A stretch of 20,518 nt of DNA from 2-01-FULL-39-33 sp964361645 (GCA_964361645.1 CAYIBK010000018.1:1-20518), one strand, 5' to 3'; positions 13,593 to 20,336 are shown, counted from the stretch's first letter. The notes: generated by a model from the sequence alone, not told the origin. Translations and numbers: made by a program.

Positions 13593-14966
13593 ATGATATT
13601 TAGCGAAGAGAAAATAAATCAATTAATAGTTAGTCGTGATGAGCCATCAAATGAAATAGTTGATGGTATTTTAAACAAGGCGGCAAATAAAAATGGTTTG
13701 GAAATTGATGAAGTTGCTACTCTGCTTCATATTAATAATGAATCAAATCGGCAAAAGCTTTTTGCTGTGGCTAAAAAAATCAAAGATGATATTTATGGTA
13801 ATCGGCTAGTATTATTTGCTCCATTATATATTTCTGATTATTGTGTTAATAATTGCAAGTATTGCGGCTTTCATTGTGATAATAATGCTAGCAGAAAAAA
13901 ATTAAGTTTAATCGAAGTTTCTCAGCAAGTAAAAATATTGGAAGATATGGGACACAAACGCTTGCTTTTAGAATTTGGCGAGGACCCAGAAAATAATCCG
14001 ATTGATTATGTAGTTGATGTTATTAAAACTATTTATAATACTAAATCAGGTCGAGGAGAAATTAGAAGAGTAAATGTAAATATTGCATCTACTACGGTAG
14101 ACAATTATAAAAAATTACATAGTTGTGGTATTGGCACTTATCAGCTTTTTCAAGAAACTTATCATCGCCCTACTTATAAAAAACTACATCAAGGACCGAA
14201 GGCTGATTATAATAGGCAAATTACGGCTCATGAAAGAGCATTTGAGGCGGGTATTGATGATTTTGGCTTGGGGGTATTGTTTGGGCTTTATGACTATAAA
14301 TATGAAGTACTGGCTTTAATTTCCCATGCTCAGTATTTGGATAAAAAACTTGGTGTTGGTCCACATACTATTTCTGTGCCTCGGTTTAATCCGGCACCAA
14401 CAGTTGACCTGTCGCCAGAGTTTAAGATGAGCGATAAAGATTTTCTAAAAATAATTGCCATTATTCGCTTGGCGGTGCCATACACTGGCATGATTATTTC
14501 TACTAGGGAGTCTCCAGAAATAAGACGTCAGGCTTTTCAAATTGGCATTTCTCAAGCATCGGCGGCATCACGTACTTCGCCTGGTGGTTATAAAAAAAAA
14601 GATGATTATAGCCAGGAAATTTCTCAGTTTGATCTTTATGACCATCGCAGTTTGGAGGAAGTTAATTTGGATATTTGTTCTTTGGGGTATTTACCTAGTT
14701 ATTGTACGGCTTGTTATCGCAGTCAAAGGACAGGTGAGAGATTTATGGAATTAGCAAAAACGGGTAAAATCCATGAACTTTGCCAACCCAATGCCCTACA
14801 GACATTTTATGAATACTTGCTTGATTATGCTATGCCAGAGACTCGTCGATTGGGAATAGAAATGATTAAAAATGAAATTAAAAAAATTGATAATTTAAAA
14901 GTAAGAGGAAAATTGATTGATAATTTAAAAAAAATAAAAAATGGAGAAAGGGATTTATTTATATAA
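13593..14966 (+). CDS. hydG: HydG, radical-SAM tyrosine lyase making CO/CN iron complex
   Basis: HydG cleaves tyrosine to p-cresol, CO and cyanide and assembles a cysteine-bound Fe(CO)2(CN) synthon for [FeFe]-hydrogenase. The 457-residue sequence is complete. The radical-SAM cluster motif is C84-x3-C88-x2-C91 (SDYCVNNCKYCGF), and the auxiliary cluster motif C371-x2-C374-x22-C397 (YCTACYRSQRTGERF...HELCQPNAL) is exactly that of true HydG, which separates it from ThiH. Other HydG blocks are LLLEFGEDPENN, YQLFQETYHRPTYKKLH and VGPHTISVPRFNPAP, whose His258 probably corresponds to the dangler-iron ligand. It abuts hypC-hydE with no gap, so the two are co-transcribed. In this window the only hydrogenase it could serve is [NiFe]. 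Confidence 0.96.
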   Translation: MIFSEEKINQLIVSRDEPSNEIVDGILNKAANKNGLEIDEVATLLHINNESNRQKLFAVAKKIKDDIYGNRLVLFAPLYISDYCVNNCKYCGFHCDNNASRKKLSLIEVSQQVKILEDMGHKRLLLEFGEDPENNPIDYVVDVIKTIYNTKSGRGEIRRVNVNIASTTVDNYKKLHSCGIGTYQLFQETYHRPTYKKLHQGPKADYNRQITAHERAFEAGIDDFGLGVLFGLYDYKYEVLALISHAQYLDKKLGVGPHTISVPRFNPAPTVDLSPEFKMSDKDFLKIIAIIRLAVPYTGMIISTRESPEIRRQAFQIGISQASAASRTSPGGYKKKDDYSQEISQFDLYDHRSLEEVNLDICSLGYLPSYCTACYRSQRTGERFMELAKTGKIHELCQPNALQTFYEYLLDYAMPETRRLGIEMIKNEIKKIDNLKVRGKLIDNLKKIKNGERDLFI

Positions 14967-14971
14967 AATAA

Positions 14972-15000
14972 AAAAGCCACTATTTATATAGTAGCTTTTA
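14972..15000. terminator. Bidirectional terminator between hydG and the PgsA-like gene
   Basis: AAAAGCCACTAT (14972-14983) and ATAGTAGCTTTT (14988-14999) form a 12-bp stem with one mismatch and a TTAT loop. T runs lie on both sides, suiting the convergent genes that end here. Confidence 0.85.
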
Positions 15001-15576
15001 TTTTTTTTTGATTACAATCTGATAGTAATAATCAAGGCCAGACCAAATACATACCACCGACAACAAGATTCCGCCTACCCAGTAAAAAAATCCATCTAAG
15101 AAATTAAATATTTCAAAGTAGCCGTTTTCCACCGGCATCAGTAGAATTAAAATACATAGTAGCGGTAAACTTATAGCCGTTTTTATTTTACCCGATAGTT
15201 TAGCTGGTATTGATTCTTTGGCTAAGATTCTTAAATGAGTGGAGCTGATATCCTTAAGCCACAGTAGGGCTATAGGTATGAAATGAATCATACCCATAGC
15301 CACTAGCGGCAGATAAAGAACTGTTAGCCATTTGTCAGCTAGCGGATCGTAATTTTTGCCAAAATCAGAAGTACAATTGAATTTTTTAGCATACCAGCCG
15401 TCGCACCAATCGGTGAGGGCTGCTATAATTACCAAAAAGAGAACTAGCAAATGTATTTTGGGCGATGTTTGGGCAAAATAAAGCAATATTAGTATGGGCA
15501 AAGTTAAAAATAATCGTGTGGTAGTTAAAATATTTGGTACTTGGTTTTTCAAGGTTCTATCTCCTGTTTTAGACAA
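14998..15576 (-). CDS. pgsA: CDP-alcohol phosphatidyltransferase (PgsA-like)
   Basis: A membrane enzyme that joins a CDP-diacylglycerol-type donor to an alcohol, most likely glycerol 3-phosphate, in phospholipid synthesis. It has 192 residues and about five to six hydrophobic segments. The CDP-alcohol motif D-x2-DG-x2-A-R-x8-G-x3-D-x3-D is seen at D56, D59, G60, A63, G73, D77 and D81; only the Arg is Lys (K64). The N-terminal NQVPNILTTTRLFLTLPI matches PgsA. It lies on the opposite strand inside the hydrogenase locus and has a strong promoter of its own, so it splits that locus in two. A role with cfa in membrane lipids is natural; exact substrate is inferred. Confidence 0.85.
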   Translation of the reverse strand: MSKTGDRTLKNQVPNILTTTRLFLTLPILILLYFAQTSPKIHLLVLFLVIIAALTDWCDGWYAKKFNCTSDFGKNYDPLADKWLTVLYLPLVAMGMIHFIPIALLWLKDISSTHLRILAKESIPAKLSGKIKTAISLPLLCILILLMPVENGYFEIFNFLDGFFYWVGGILLSVVCIWSGLDYYYQIVIKKK

Positions 15577-15590
15577 AGTGTCTCATTAAG

Positions 15591-15619
15591 GTTATATACT
15601 TATTTTCTTAAAATGTCAA
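15591..15619 (-). promoter_or_regulatory. Consensus promoter of the PgsA-like gene
   Basis: On the minus strand TTGACA (15619-15614), a 17-base spacer and TATAAC (15596-15591). It lies back to back with the plus-strand promoter of the hydrogenase small subunit. Confidence 0.75.
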
Positions 15620-15620
15620 C

Positions 15621-15649
15621 TTCAGAAAAAAATAAAAATCTGTTATAAT
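15621..15649 (+). promoter_or_regulatory. Promoter of the hydrogenase small-subunit gene
   Basis: TTCAGA (15621-15626, weak -35), a 17-base spacer and a perfect TATAAT (15644-15649). The ATG at 15663 is 13 bases beyond, so the leader is only about six bases. Confidence 0.55.
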
Positions 15650-15662
15650 ACATCTATTAAAT

Positions 15663-16463
15663 ATGATTAGAAAGCGCCAACATAAAAAGCCTAGCGTGGC
15701 TATAGTTTCACTTACCTCCTGCGAAGGCTGTCAATTTGTCATGTTGGATCAGGGGCAAAGGTTTTTAGATTGGTTGAAGAAAACTGATTTACAGGAATTG
15801 CGTTTAATTGAAGATTCGCCCATGACAGCCAAGCATTATGATATTTGTTTTATTGAAGGTAATCCAGTTACCAAAGAAAATATAAAATTATTAAAACACA
15901 TGCGCAAAATTTCTGATTTACTGGTGGTAGTCGGTAATTGTGCAGCTTTGGGCGGAGTTTGGGAGGTGAAAAATTATCAGTCCAAAAGGAAAACCATCAA
16001 ACAGGTTTATAAAAAATTAAAAGTAGAGAATCCTGATATTAAAGAAGTTGATAATTTTGTCAAAGTTGATCTCACGATTCCCACCTGCCCGATTGATGGT
16101 GATGAATTTATGAGGATAGCTAATAACCTGATAGATGGTATAGTGCCAAAAATTCCTCAGCACCCAGTTTGTTATGAATGTCAAACCCGTGGTTATGAGT
16201 GCCTGCTGTTAAAAGGTGAAATATGTCTGGGACCGATTACTTTAGCCGGCTGCAAGGCTGTCTGTTTGAAGAGTAAACAGACCTGCTGGGGTTGTCGCGG
16301 TTTATTTGAAAATGCGCAAGTTTTTAACTTTATTAACCATCTTCTTAATTTATTTCCCAGAGAACAAGTTTATCGGGTGATGGAAGTCTTTGGAGCCAGG
16401 GATACGATTATGGCAGAATTTACTAAGAAACAGAAAAACCAGGTTTTAGTTAAAAATAAATAA
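15663..16463 (+). CDS. hyhS: Group 3b [NiFe]-hydrogenase small subunit
   Basis: The small (delta) subunit relays electrons from the [NiFe] site through three Fe-S clusters. The 266-residue product starts with a basic stretch and no Tat signal, so the enzyme is cytoplasmic. Proximal-cluster ligands are C20 and C23 (SLTSCEGC), C93 (VGNCAALGG) and C142 (IPTCPIDGDEF). Eight further Cys (C170, C173, C180, C188, C197, C201, C208, C211) in PVCYECQTRGYECLL, ICLGP, AGCKAVCL and TCWGCRG supply the medial and distal clusters, as in group 3 enzymes. The gene starts a second plus-strand block, separated from beta and gamma by the maturase pair and the reversed PgsA-like gene, unlike the compact BGDA order in Pyrococcus. 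Confidence 0.95.
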   Translation: MIRKRQHKKPSVAIVSLTSCEGCQFVMLDQGQRFLDWLKKTDLQELRLIEDSPMTAKHYDICFIEGNPVTKENIKLLKHMRKISDLLVVVGNCAALGGVWEVKNYQSKRKTIKQVYKKLKVENPDIKEVDNFVKVDLTIPTCPIDGDEFMRIANNLIDGIVPKIPQHPVCYECQTRGYECLLLKGEICLGPITLAGCKAVCLKSKQTCWGCRGLFENAQVFNFINHLLNLFPREQVYRVMEVFGARDTIMAEFTKKQKNQVLVKNK

Positions 16464-16466
16464 TTA

Positions 16467-16500
16467 AGACTAGTCCAGCGATTAGGCGACCGACTAGTCT
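16467..16500. promoter_or_regulatory. Perfect palindrome upstream of AbrB-like gene, candidate operator
   Basis: AGACTAGTC (16467-16475) and GACTAGTCT (16492-16500) are perfect 9-bp inverted arms 16 bases apart, ending 20 bases before the ATG at 16521. MazE/AbrB-type proteins often bind such palindromes at their own promoters. The related string AACGACTATTCGTC follows. Confidence 0.45.
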
Positions 16501-16520
16501 AACGACTATTCGTCAATCTT

Positions 16521-16694
16521 ATGGAAAAATTTACCAGAAAATTGCAAAAAATGGGTACGCACAGTTATGTGATTAATATTCCTAAAGAAATTATTCAAAA
16601 ATTTGGCTGGCAAGAAAGGCAGAAATTAGAAATATCATTTGGTGGCAAAAAGCCTCAATTAAATATTAAGGATTGGGGCAAAAAGAAAAAATAA
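16521..16694 (+). CDS. Small AbrB/MazE-like DNA-binding protein
   Basis: A 57-residue swapped-hairpin AbrB-family protein. The pattern RKLQKMGTHSYVINIPKEIIQKFGWQERQKLEISF (6-40) matches the AbrB/SpoVT/MazE domain, where a glycine-ser/thr turn is followed by (V/I)xIPKEI, a helix ending in a W, and a second strand. Such proteins act as dimers, as antitoxins or transition-state regulators. No MazF-like toxin follows; the next gene encodes an unrelated small helical protein. It lies between the hydrogenase small and large subunit genes, so it may control the locus or be a solitary regulator. The tail KKKK is highly basic. Confidence 0.75.
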   Translation: MEKFTRKLQKMGTHSYVINIPKEIIQKFGWQERQKLEISFGGKKPQLNIKDWGKKKK

Positions 16695-16731
16695 AGACCA
16701 GCTCCTTTTTAAAAGATGAATATTAATAAAT

Positions 16732-16737
16732 TATAAC
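16732..16737 (+). promoter_or_regulatory. -10-like box before the 85-codon gene
   Basis: TATAAC lies nine bases before the ATG at 16747, again implying a very short leader. No clear -35 is seen, and the region is AT-rich, so chance is possible. Confidence 0.3.
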
Positions 16738-16746
16738 TTTATAAAT

Positions 16747-17004
16747 ATGGGACCAGAAATTTTAGAATCAATGGGAGTGGATCGACTTGATCTAGAACAT
16801 CGAACCAAGTTGCAAATCGAGTTAATGAAACAAATGCTGGGTGACAACCCATCTCACCAAAAGCAATTAGTTTGGGCGCAAAAATATAGTAAAATAGTTA
16901 GTGGTCTTATTGATAGCCATGAGCATGATGAAATTAGAAATTTAGCTTTTGAGGAGAATTATATCGAAGCAGCAAAATTACTTGGCGACTTATTAGAGGA
17001 GTAA
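16747..17004 (+). CDS. Hypothetical small helical protein
   Basis: I do not recognise this 85-residue protein. It is acidic and predicted to be all-helical: an opening MGPEILESMGVDRLDLEHRTKLQIELMKQML, a second helix around HQKQLVWAQKYSKIVSGLID (39-58) and a third with HDEIRNLAFEENYIEAAKLLGDLLEE (60-85). It has no Cys, signal peptide or membrane segment. The gene sits between an AbrB-like gene and a four-helix-bundle gene within the hydrogenase locus. The pairing with the AbrB-like gene is reminiscent of small two-gene modules, but no toxin family is evident. Confidence 0.6.
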   Translation: MGPEILESMGVDRLDLEHRTKLQIELMKQMLGDNPSHQKQLVWAQKYSKIVSGLIDSHEHDEIRNLAFEENYIEAAKLLGDLLEE

Positions 17005-17028
17005 AGTAAAATTAAAAAGAACTAGATA

Positions 17029-17063
17029 ATTCAAAACTCAAATGTCAAATATCAAAATTTCAA
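17029..17063. repeat. Left arm flanking the four-helix-bundle gene
   Basis: AATTCAAAACTCAAATGTC and the following AAATATCAAAATTT are roughly the reverse complement of the right-hand stretch at 17424-17460 (AGTTTTGATTTAAG, TTTTGAATTTTGAGTTTT). The gene's start codon lies inside this arm. The match is degenerate and AT-rich. Confidence 0.45.
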
Positions 17064-17425
17064 CTAAAAACTGTAAATCTGATCTTAAAATACGATGCTA
17101 TTATTTTTCTATAAATGTTATAAAGTCGTTAGAAAATTTACCAAACAAAAGAATCTATTGGATAATTAACGATCAACTGCTCAGATCTGTTACTTCAATA
17201 GGTGCTAATATAGTAGAAGCAAAATCTTCATCTTCAAGAAAAGATTTTATAAAATTTTATGAAATCGCTTTAAAATCAGCTAATGAAAGTAAATATTGGT
17301 TTGGTCTTTTAAGAGACGCTTGTGATTTTAACAGAGAACAGGCAAATATTTTATTGAAAGAAGTTGATGAAATATCAAAAATGCTTGGTTCAAGTATTTT
17401 AACATTAAAAAATAAAAAATTTTAA
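17042..17425 (+). CDS. Four-helix-bundle protein (S23 / 23S rRNA IVS family)
   Basis: A 127-residue member of the four-helix-bundle family named after the protein encoded in intervening sequences of some 23S rRNAs. Characteristic parts are SINVIKSLENLP (24-35), LLRSVTSIGANIVEAKSSSSRKDFIKFYEIALKSANESKYWFGLLRDA (46-93) and LLKEVDEISKMLGSSILTL (104-122). Related small proteins (Avd) assist diversity-generating retroelements, but no reverse transcriptase is present. The gene is flanked by degenerate inverted AT-rich arms, with the ATG inside the left arm and the stop at the edge of the right arm, resembling a transposed IVS unit. It separates hyhS from hyhL and probably has nothing to do with hydrogenase. 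Confidence 0.88.
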   Translation: MSNIKISTKNCKSDLKIRCYYFSINVIKSLENLPNKRIYWIINDQLLRSVTSIGANIVEAKSSSSRKDFIKFYEIALKSANESKYWFGLLRDACDFNREQANILLKEVDEISKMLGSSILTLKNKKF

Positions 17426-17460
17426 GTTTTGATTTAAGATTTTGAATTTTGAGTTTTAAC
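17424..17460. repeat. Right arm flanking the four-helix-bundle gene
   Basis: AAGTTTTGATTTAAG and TTTTGAATTTTGAGTTTTAAC form the counterpart of the left arm at 17029-17063. It ends 17 bases before the hydrogenase large-subunit ATG, so the element's insertion now defines the upstream region of that gene. Confidence 0.45.
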
Positions 17461-17477
17461 TTTTGAAATTGAATACT

Positions 17478-18779
17478 ATGAAAATTCAAATAAATCATAT
17501 TGGTAAAATGGAGGGTCACGCTGATTTTGTGGCCGAAATATTAAAAGGCAATGTCTTATCCGCTAAAATCATCACCACCGAGGGTGCTCGGCTGATTGAA
17601 GGTATTTTAATTGGCCGGCATTTTAGAGAGGCGCCGATTATTACTTCTCGTATTTGTGGCATTTGCCCGGTAGTTCATAAACTGTCATCCATTAAAGCGA
17701 TTGAAAATTCTTTTGGCTTAAAACCGTCTAAGCAAACTATTAAATTAAGGCAGATCATGAATTGGTCGCAATTAATTCATAGCCATGCCTTGCATTTATT
17801 TTTTTTATCTCTACCTGATTTTTTTGCCATTGAAAATGATCTGAATTTTATAAAAAAATATCCTAAAGAAACTGAATATGCTATCAGGGTTCGAGAGTGG
17901 GCTCTTAAAATAATCGCAGTTATTGGGGGTCGAGCGGTTCATCCGATTGCTTGTGAGGTGGGGGGATTTAAAACTTTGCCCCCAAAAGAGGAATTAGAAA
18001 ATTTACTTGATAATTATGAGGGCGTAGTGAAAGATGCCTTGGGCTTAACTAATTTAGTGCTCAAAATAAAATTACCCAAGTTTAATCGTCCGACCACTTT
18101 TGTTAGTTTGACTAATAAAAATGAATACGCCAATTATAGTGGAGATATTAAAATGACCAAACCAGACGGTTCTATAAAAATAATTAAAGATTCTGATTAT
18201 ACTAAAAATATCCAAGAAATAGAAGAACCATATCGAGCCTCTAAATCCGCTACTTTAAATGGTGAACCCTTCATGGTGGGGGCTATTGCTAGAATTAATA
18301 ATAATCATTCTCAATTAAATCCCATGGCCAAAGGAATTTTAAAAAGTTTAAAATGGCAGTTTCCTCAATACAATAGTTTTGAAAATATAACCGCCCAAGC
18401 TATTGAAATTATTCATGCTATAGAAGCCATAAAATATTTAATCAAAGATTTGGCGGGTAACTACAATCAAAATGAAAAAAGCTTATCACCAGGATTAGAA
18501 ATAATTGCCGGCGCTAATCCCATAGGCAGAGAAGTTAGGGGCATTGACGCCATTGAAGCGCCCAGAGGCACTCTGTACCATCATTATAATATTGATCAAA
18601 ACGGCTATATTACAGATTGTGATATAATCACGCCCACGGTTTGTTATTTAAAAAATATCGAAGAAGATGTCAAAGCTTATATACCAGATTTAAACAAATT
18701 AAGTGTTAAACAAAGATCAATAAAAATCCGAGCGCTAATTAGGGCCTATGATCCCTGCATTGCTTGTGCGACACACTAA
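17478..18779 (+). CDS. hyhL: Group 3b [NiFe]-hydrogenase large (catalytic) subunit, no C-terminal extension
   Basis: The catalytic alpha subunit binds the Ni-Fe(CN)2CO site. From the ATG at 17478 it has 433 residues; a TTG at 17463 would add five. Metal ligands are intact: R58, C60, C63 and H67 in SRICGICPVVH and C427 and C430 in DPCIACATH. The MEGHAD motif near residue 11 and PTVCYLKNIEEDVKAYIPDL near 390-410 match group 3 enzymes. The stop codon follows H433 directly. In most [NiFe]-hydrogenases a peptide after this His is cut off by a dedicated protease once nickel is inserted (in P. furiosus SHI a four-residue VVRL tail). Here nothing is left to cut, so the protein is born in its mature length. 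hypA-like follows. Confidence 0.96.
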   Translation: MKIQINHIGKMEGHADFVAEILKGNVLSAKIITTEGARLIEGILIGRHFREAPIITSRICGICPVVHKLSSIKAIENSFGLKPSKQTIKLRQIMNWSQLIHSHALHLFFLSLPDFFAIENDLNFIKKYPKETEYAIRVREWALKIIAVIGGRAVHPIACEVGGFKTLPPKEELENLLDNYEGVVKDALGLTNLVLKIKLPKFNRPTTFVSLTNKNEYANYSGDIKMTKPDGSIKIIKDSDYTKNIQEIEEPYRASKSATLNGEPFMVGAIARINNNHSQLNPMAKGILKSLKWQFPQYNSFENITAQAIEIIHAIEAIKYLIKDLAGNYNQNEKSLSPGLEIIAGANPIGREVRGIDAIEAPRGTLYHHYNIDQNGYITDCDIITPTVCYLKNIEEDVKAYIPDLNKLSVKQRSIKIRALIRAYDPCIACATH

Positions 18780-18885
18780 TAAAATTAAAAATGTAAATCT
18801 CAAAATGCAAAACAAGGGTGTAAAATTTAAAATTGAATCATTATTTAGAAATTAGAAATTTTTAAATTATAAATTAATAAAAATT
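18780..18885. other. AT-rich spacer between hyhL and hypA-like gene
   Basis: No coding signal. Strings such as AAATGTAAATCTCAAAATGC and TTTAAAATTGAATC resemble the arms around the four-helix-bundle gene, so it may be a remnant of the same element. A TATAAA at 18868-18873 lies 12 bases before the next ATG. Confidence 0.3.
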
Positions 18886-19143
18886 ATGCACGATTTTCAT
18901 TTAGCGGATACCATTTATAAAACTATTATGGATTACGCTGCCAAAAATGGTTTAAAAAAAGTTACTTCGGCTTCTATAGAACTTGGTTCTATGGTGGAGC
19001 ACGGCGAAGAAATATTACCCGATAATTTAGATTTTAATATTAAGATGTTAGCCGAGGGTGGTCTAGCGGATGGCTTGAAGTTGGATATTGTTAGATCTAG
19101 CGGTAACGCCTGGACTTTAAAAGATATAGAAGGGGATAAATAA
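18886..19143 (+). CDS. hypA: HypA-like nickel-insertion protein lacking the zinc domain
   Basis: HypA brings nickel to [NiFe]-hydrogenase large subunits, binding Ni at its extreme N-terminus and Zn in a four-Cys domain. This 85-residue protein begins MHDFHLADTIYKTIMDYAAKNGLKKVTSASIELG, aligning with HypA (MHE...AAKHGAKRVTxVxLxIG) and keeping Met1 and His2, with Asp for Glu3. It continues DNLDFNIKMLAEGGLADGLKLDI, then jumps to NAWTLKDIEGDK, similar to the last HypA strand. The intervening zinc module (two CxxC pairs, about 40 residues) is missing and the protein has no Cys at all. Its place right after hyhL supports a role in nickel delivery. Whether it can still bind nickel or pair with a HypB is unknown. 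Confidence 0.85.
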   Translation: MHDFHLADTIYKTIMDYAAKNGLKKVTSASIELGSMVEHGEEILPDNLDFNIKMLAEGGLADGLKLDIVRSSGNAWTLKDIEGDK

Positions 19144-19147
19144 ATTT

Positions 19148-20329
19148 GTGAAAGTAAAATCAATTAGAGAATTAAAACATTTAAAAGGCAAGCGAGTTTT
19201 ACTACGTGTTGATTTTAATGCGTCTATTGGTGATGATTTAAAAATGGATCAAACCGAGGATTATCGTATTGTTCAAACATTGCCCACTATAAAATATTTG
19301 ATGAAAAAAGGGGCTAAAATAATTATTATGGCTCACTTGGGTCGCCCCAATGGCCGGGTGATTGAATCGTTAAGATTGGATCCAGTGGCTGTTAGATTGT
19401 CACAATTGCTTAAAAAATCCGTTTATAAAAGTGATGGTATTTTAGGGCCGGAAGTGGAAAAACACATTAAGAAAATGAAAGATGGCGATGTTTTAATGTT
19501 AGAAAATATTCGCTTTGATGGGCGCGAGGAGAGGGGTGATAAAAAATTTGCCCAAGAGCTGGCCAAATTGGGCGATATTTATATCAATGATGCTTTTGCC
19601 GTTAGTCATCGCCATCAATCTTCCGTTTCGGTAATACAAGATCACCTGCCTTCTTATGCCGGCTTTTTACTGGAAAAGGAATTAAAAAATTTAAATTCAA
19701 TTCTAAATAATCCCTTGAGGCCACTAACAGTTATAATCGGCGGCGCTAAGATATCCACCAAAATAGAATTGATAAAAAGATTTTTAAAAATTTCCGATCA
19801 TATGCTTCTGGGCGGAGCGCTAGCTAATACTGTTTTGCATGTTATGGGTGTGGCTATTGGCAAATCACTGGTTGAGCCCAAGATGTATCCCATTATCAAA
19901 AAAATAAAATTGACCGATAATCAATTGCGTGTGCCCGTTGATGGGGTGATGGCTAAAAATTATAAATCAAAAAATGGCCGTTTAGATGCCTTAGCTGATA
20001 TTAAATCTGATGAGTTGATTTTAGACATTGGACCAGATACAATAAGGCTATATGAAAAAATCATTAAATCATCTAAAATGGTAGTTTGGAATGGCCCCAT
20101 GGGTTTGATTGAGAATCCATTTTTTGCCAAGGGCACTAAAGACCTAGTTAAAATATTGGCTAAATCAAGGGCCTATACGATAGTGGGTGGAGGAGAAAGC
20201 GTGCAGGTAATTCGCCAACTTAATTTGGCTAAAAAATTTAATTTCATTTCTACTGGTGGCGGAGCGATGTTGGAGTTTCTAGAGGGGAAGAAGTTACCAG
20301 GATTAAGAAAAATATTATTAACGAATTAA
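19148..20329 (+). CDS. pgk: Phosphoglycerate kinase
   Basis: This glycolytic enzyme transfers phosphate between 1,3-bisphosphoglycerate and ADP in the cytoplasm. The 393-residue sequence has the substrate loop RVDFNASI (20-27), IIIMAHLGRPNGR, VLMLENIRFDGREERGD, YINDAFAVSHRHQSS, IGGAKISTKIELI, LLGGALANTVLHVMG, VVWNGPMGLIENPF, the nucleotide-loop VGGGESVQVIRQL (GGGDT/S in most homologues) and the C-terminal FISTGGGAMLEFLEGKKLPGL. It starts at GTG 19148, four bases after the hypA-like stop, so it may be co-transcribed with the hydrogenase genes, linking NAD(P)H disposal with glycolysis; that link is inference. Confidence 0.98.
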   Translation: MKVKSIRELKHLKGKRVLLRVDFNASIGDDLKMDQTEDYRIVQTLPTIKYLMKKGAKIIIMAHLGRPNGRVIESLRLDPVAVRLSQLLKKSVYKSDGILGPEVEKHIKKMKDGDVLMLENIRFDGREERGDKKFAQELAKLGDIYINDAFAVSHRHQSSVSVIQDHLPSYAGFLLEKELKNLNSILNNPLRPLTVIIGGAKISTKIELIKRFLKISDHMLLGGALANTVLHVMGVAIGKSLVEPKMYPIIKKIKLTDNQLRVPVDGVMAKNYKSKNGRLDALADIKSDELILDIGPDTIRLYEKIIKSSKMVVWNGPMGLIENPFFAKGTKDLVKILAKSRAYTIVGGGESVQVIRQLNLAKKFNFISTGGGAMLEFLEGKKLPGLRKILLTN

Positions 20330-20336
20330 ATATATT

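Noticed and set aside
13593..14966. ThiH (thiamine synthesis) instead of HydG
   Set aside because: The CX2CX22C auxiliary-cluster motif and HydG-specific C-terminus are present, and it abuts hydE; no thiamine genes are nearby.
17042..17425. Diversity-generating retroelement (Avd-like accessory protein)
   Set aside because: No reverse transcriptase, template repeat or variable repeat was found near the four-helix-bundle gene.
12339..18779. Presence of an [FeFe]-hydrogenase or HydF that would explain HydE/HydG in the ordinary way
   Set aside because: No H-cluster motifs and no HydF-like GTPase were found in any frame of the window. They may still exist elsewhere in the genome.
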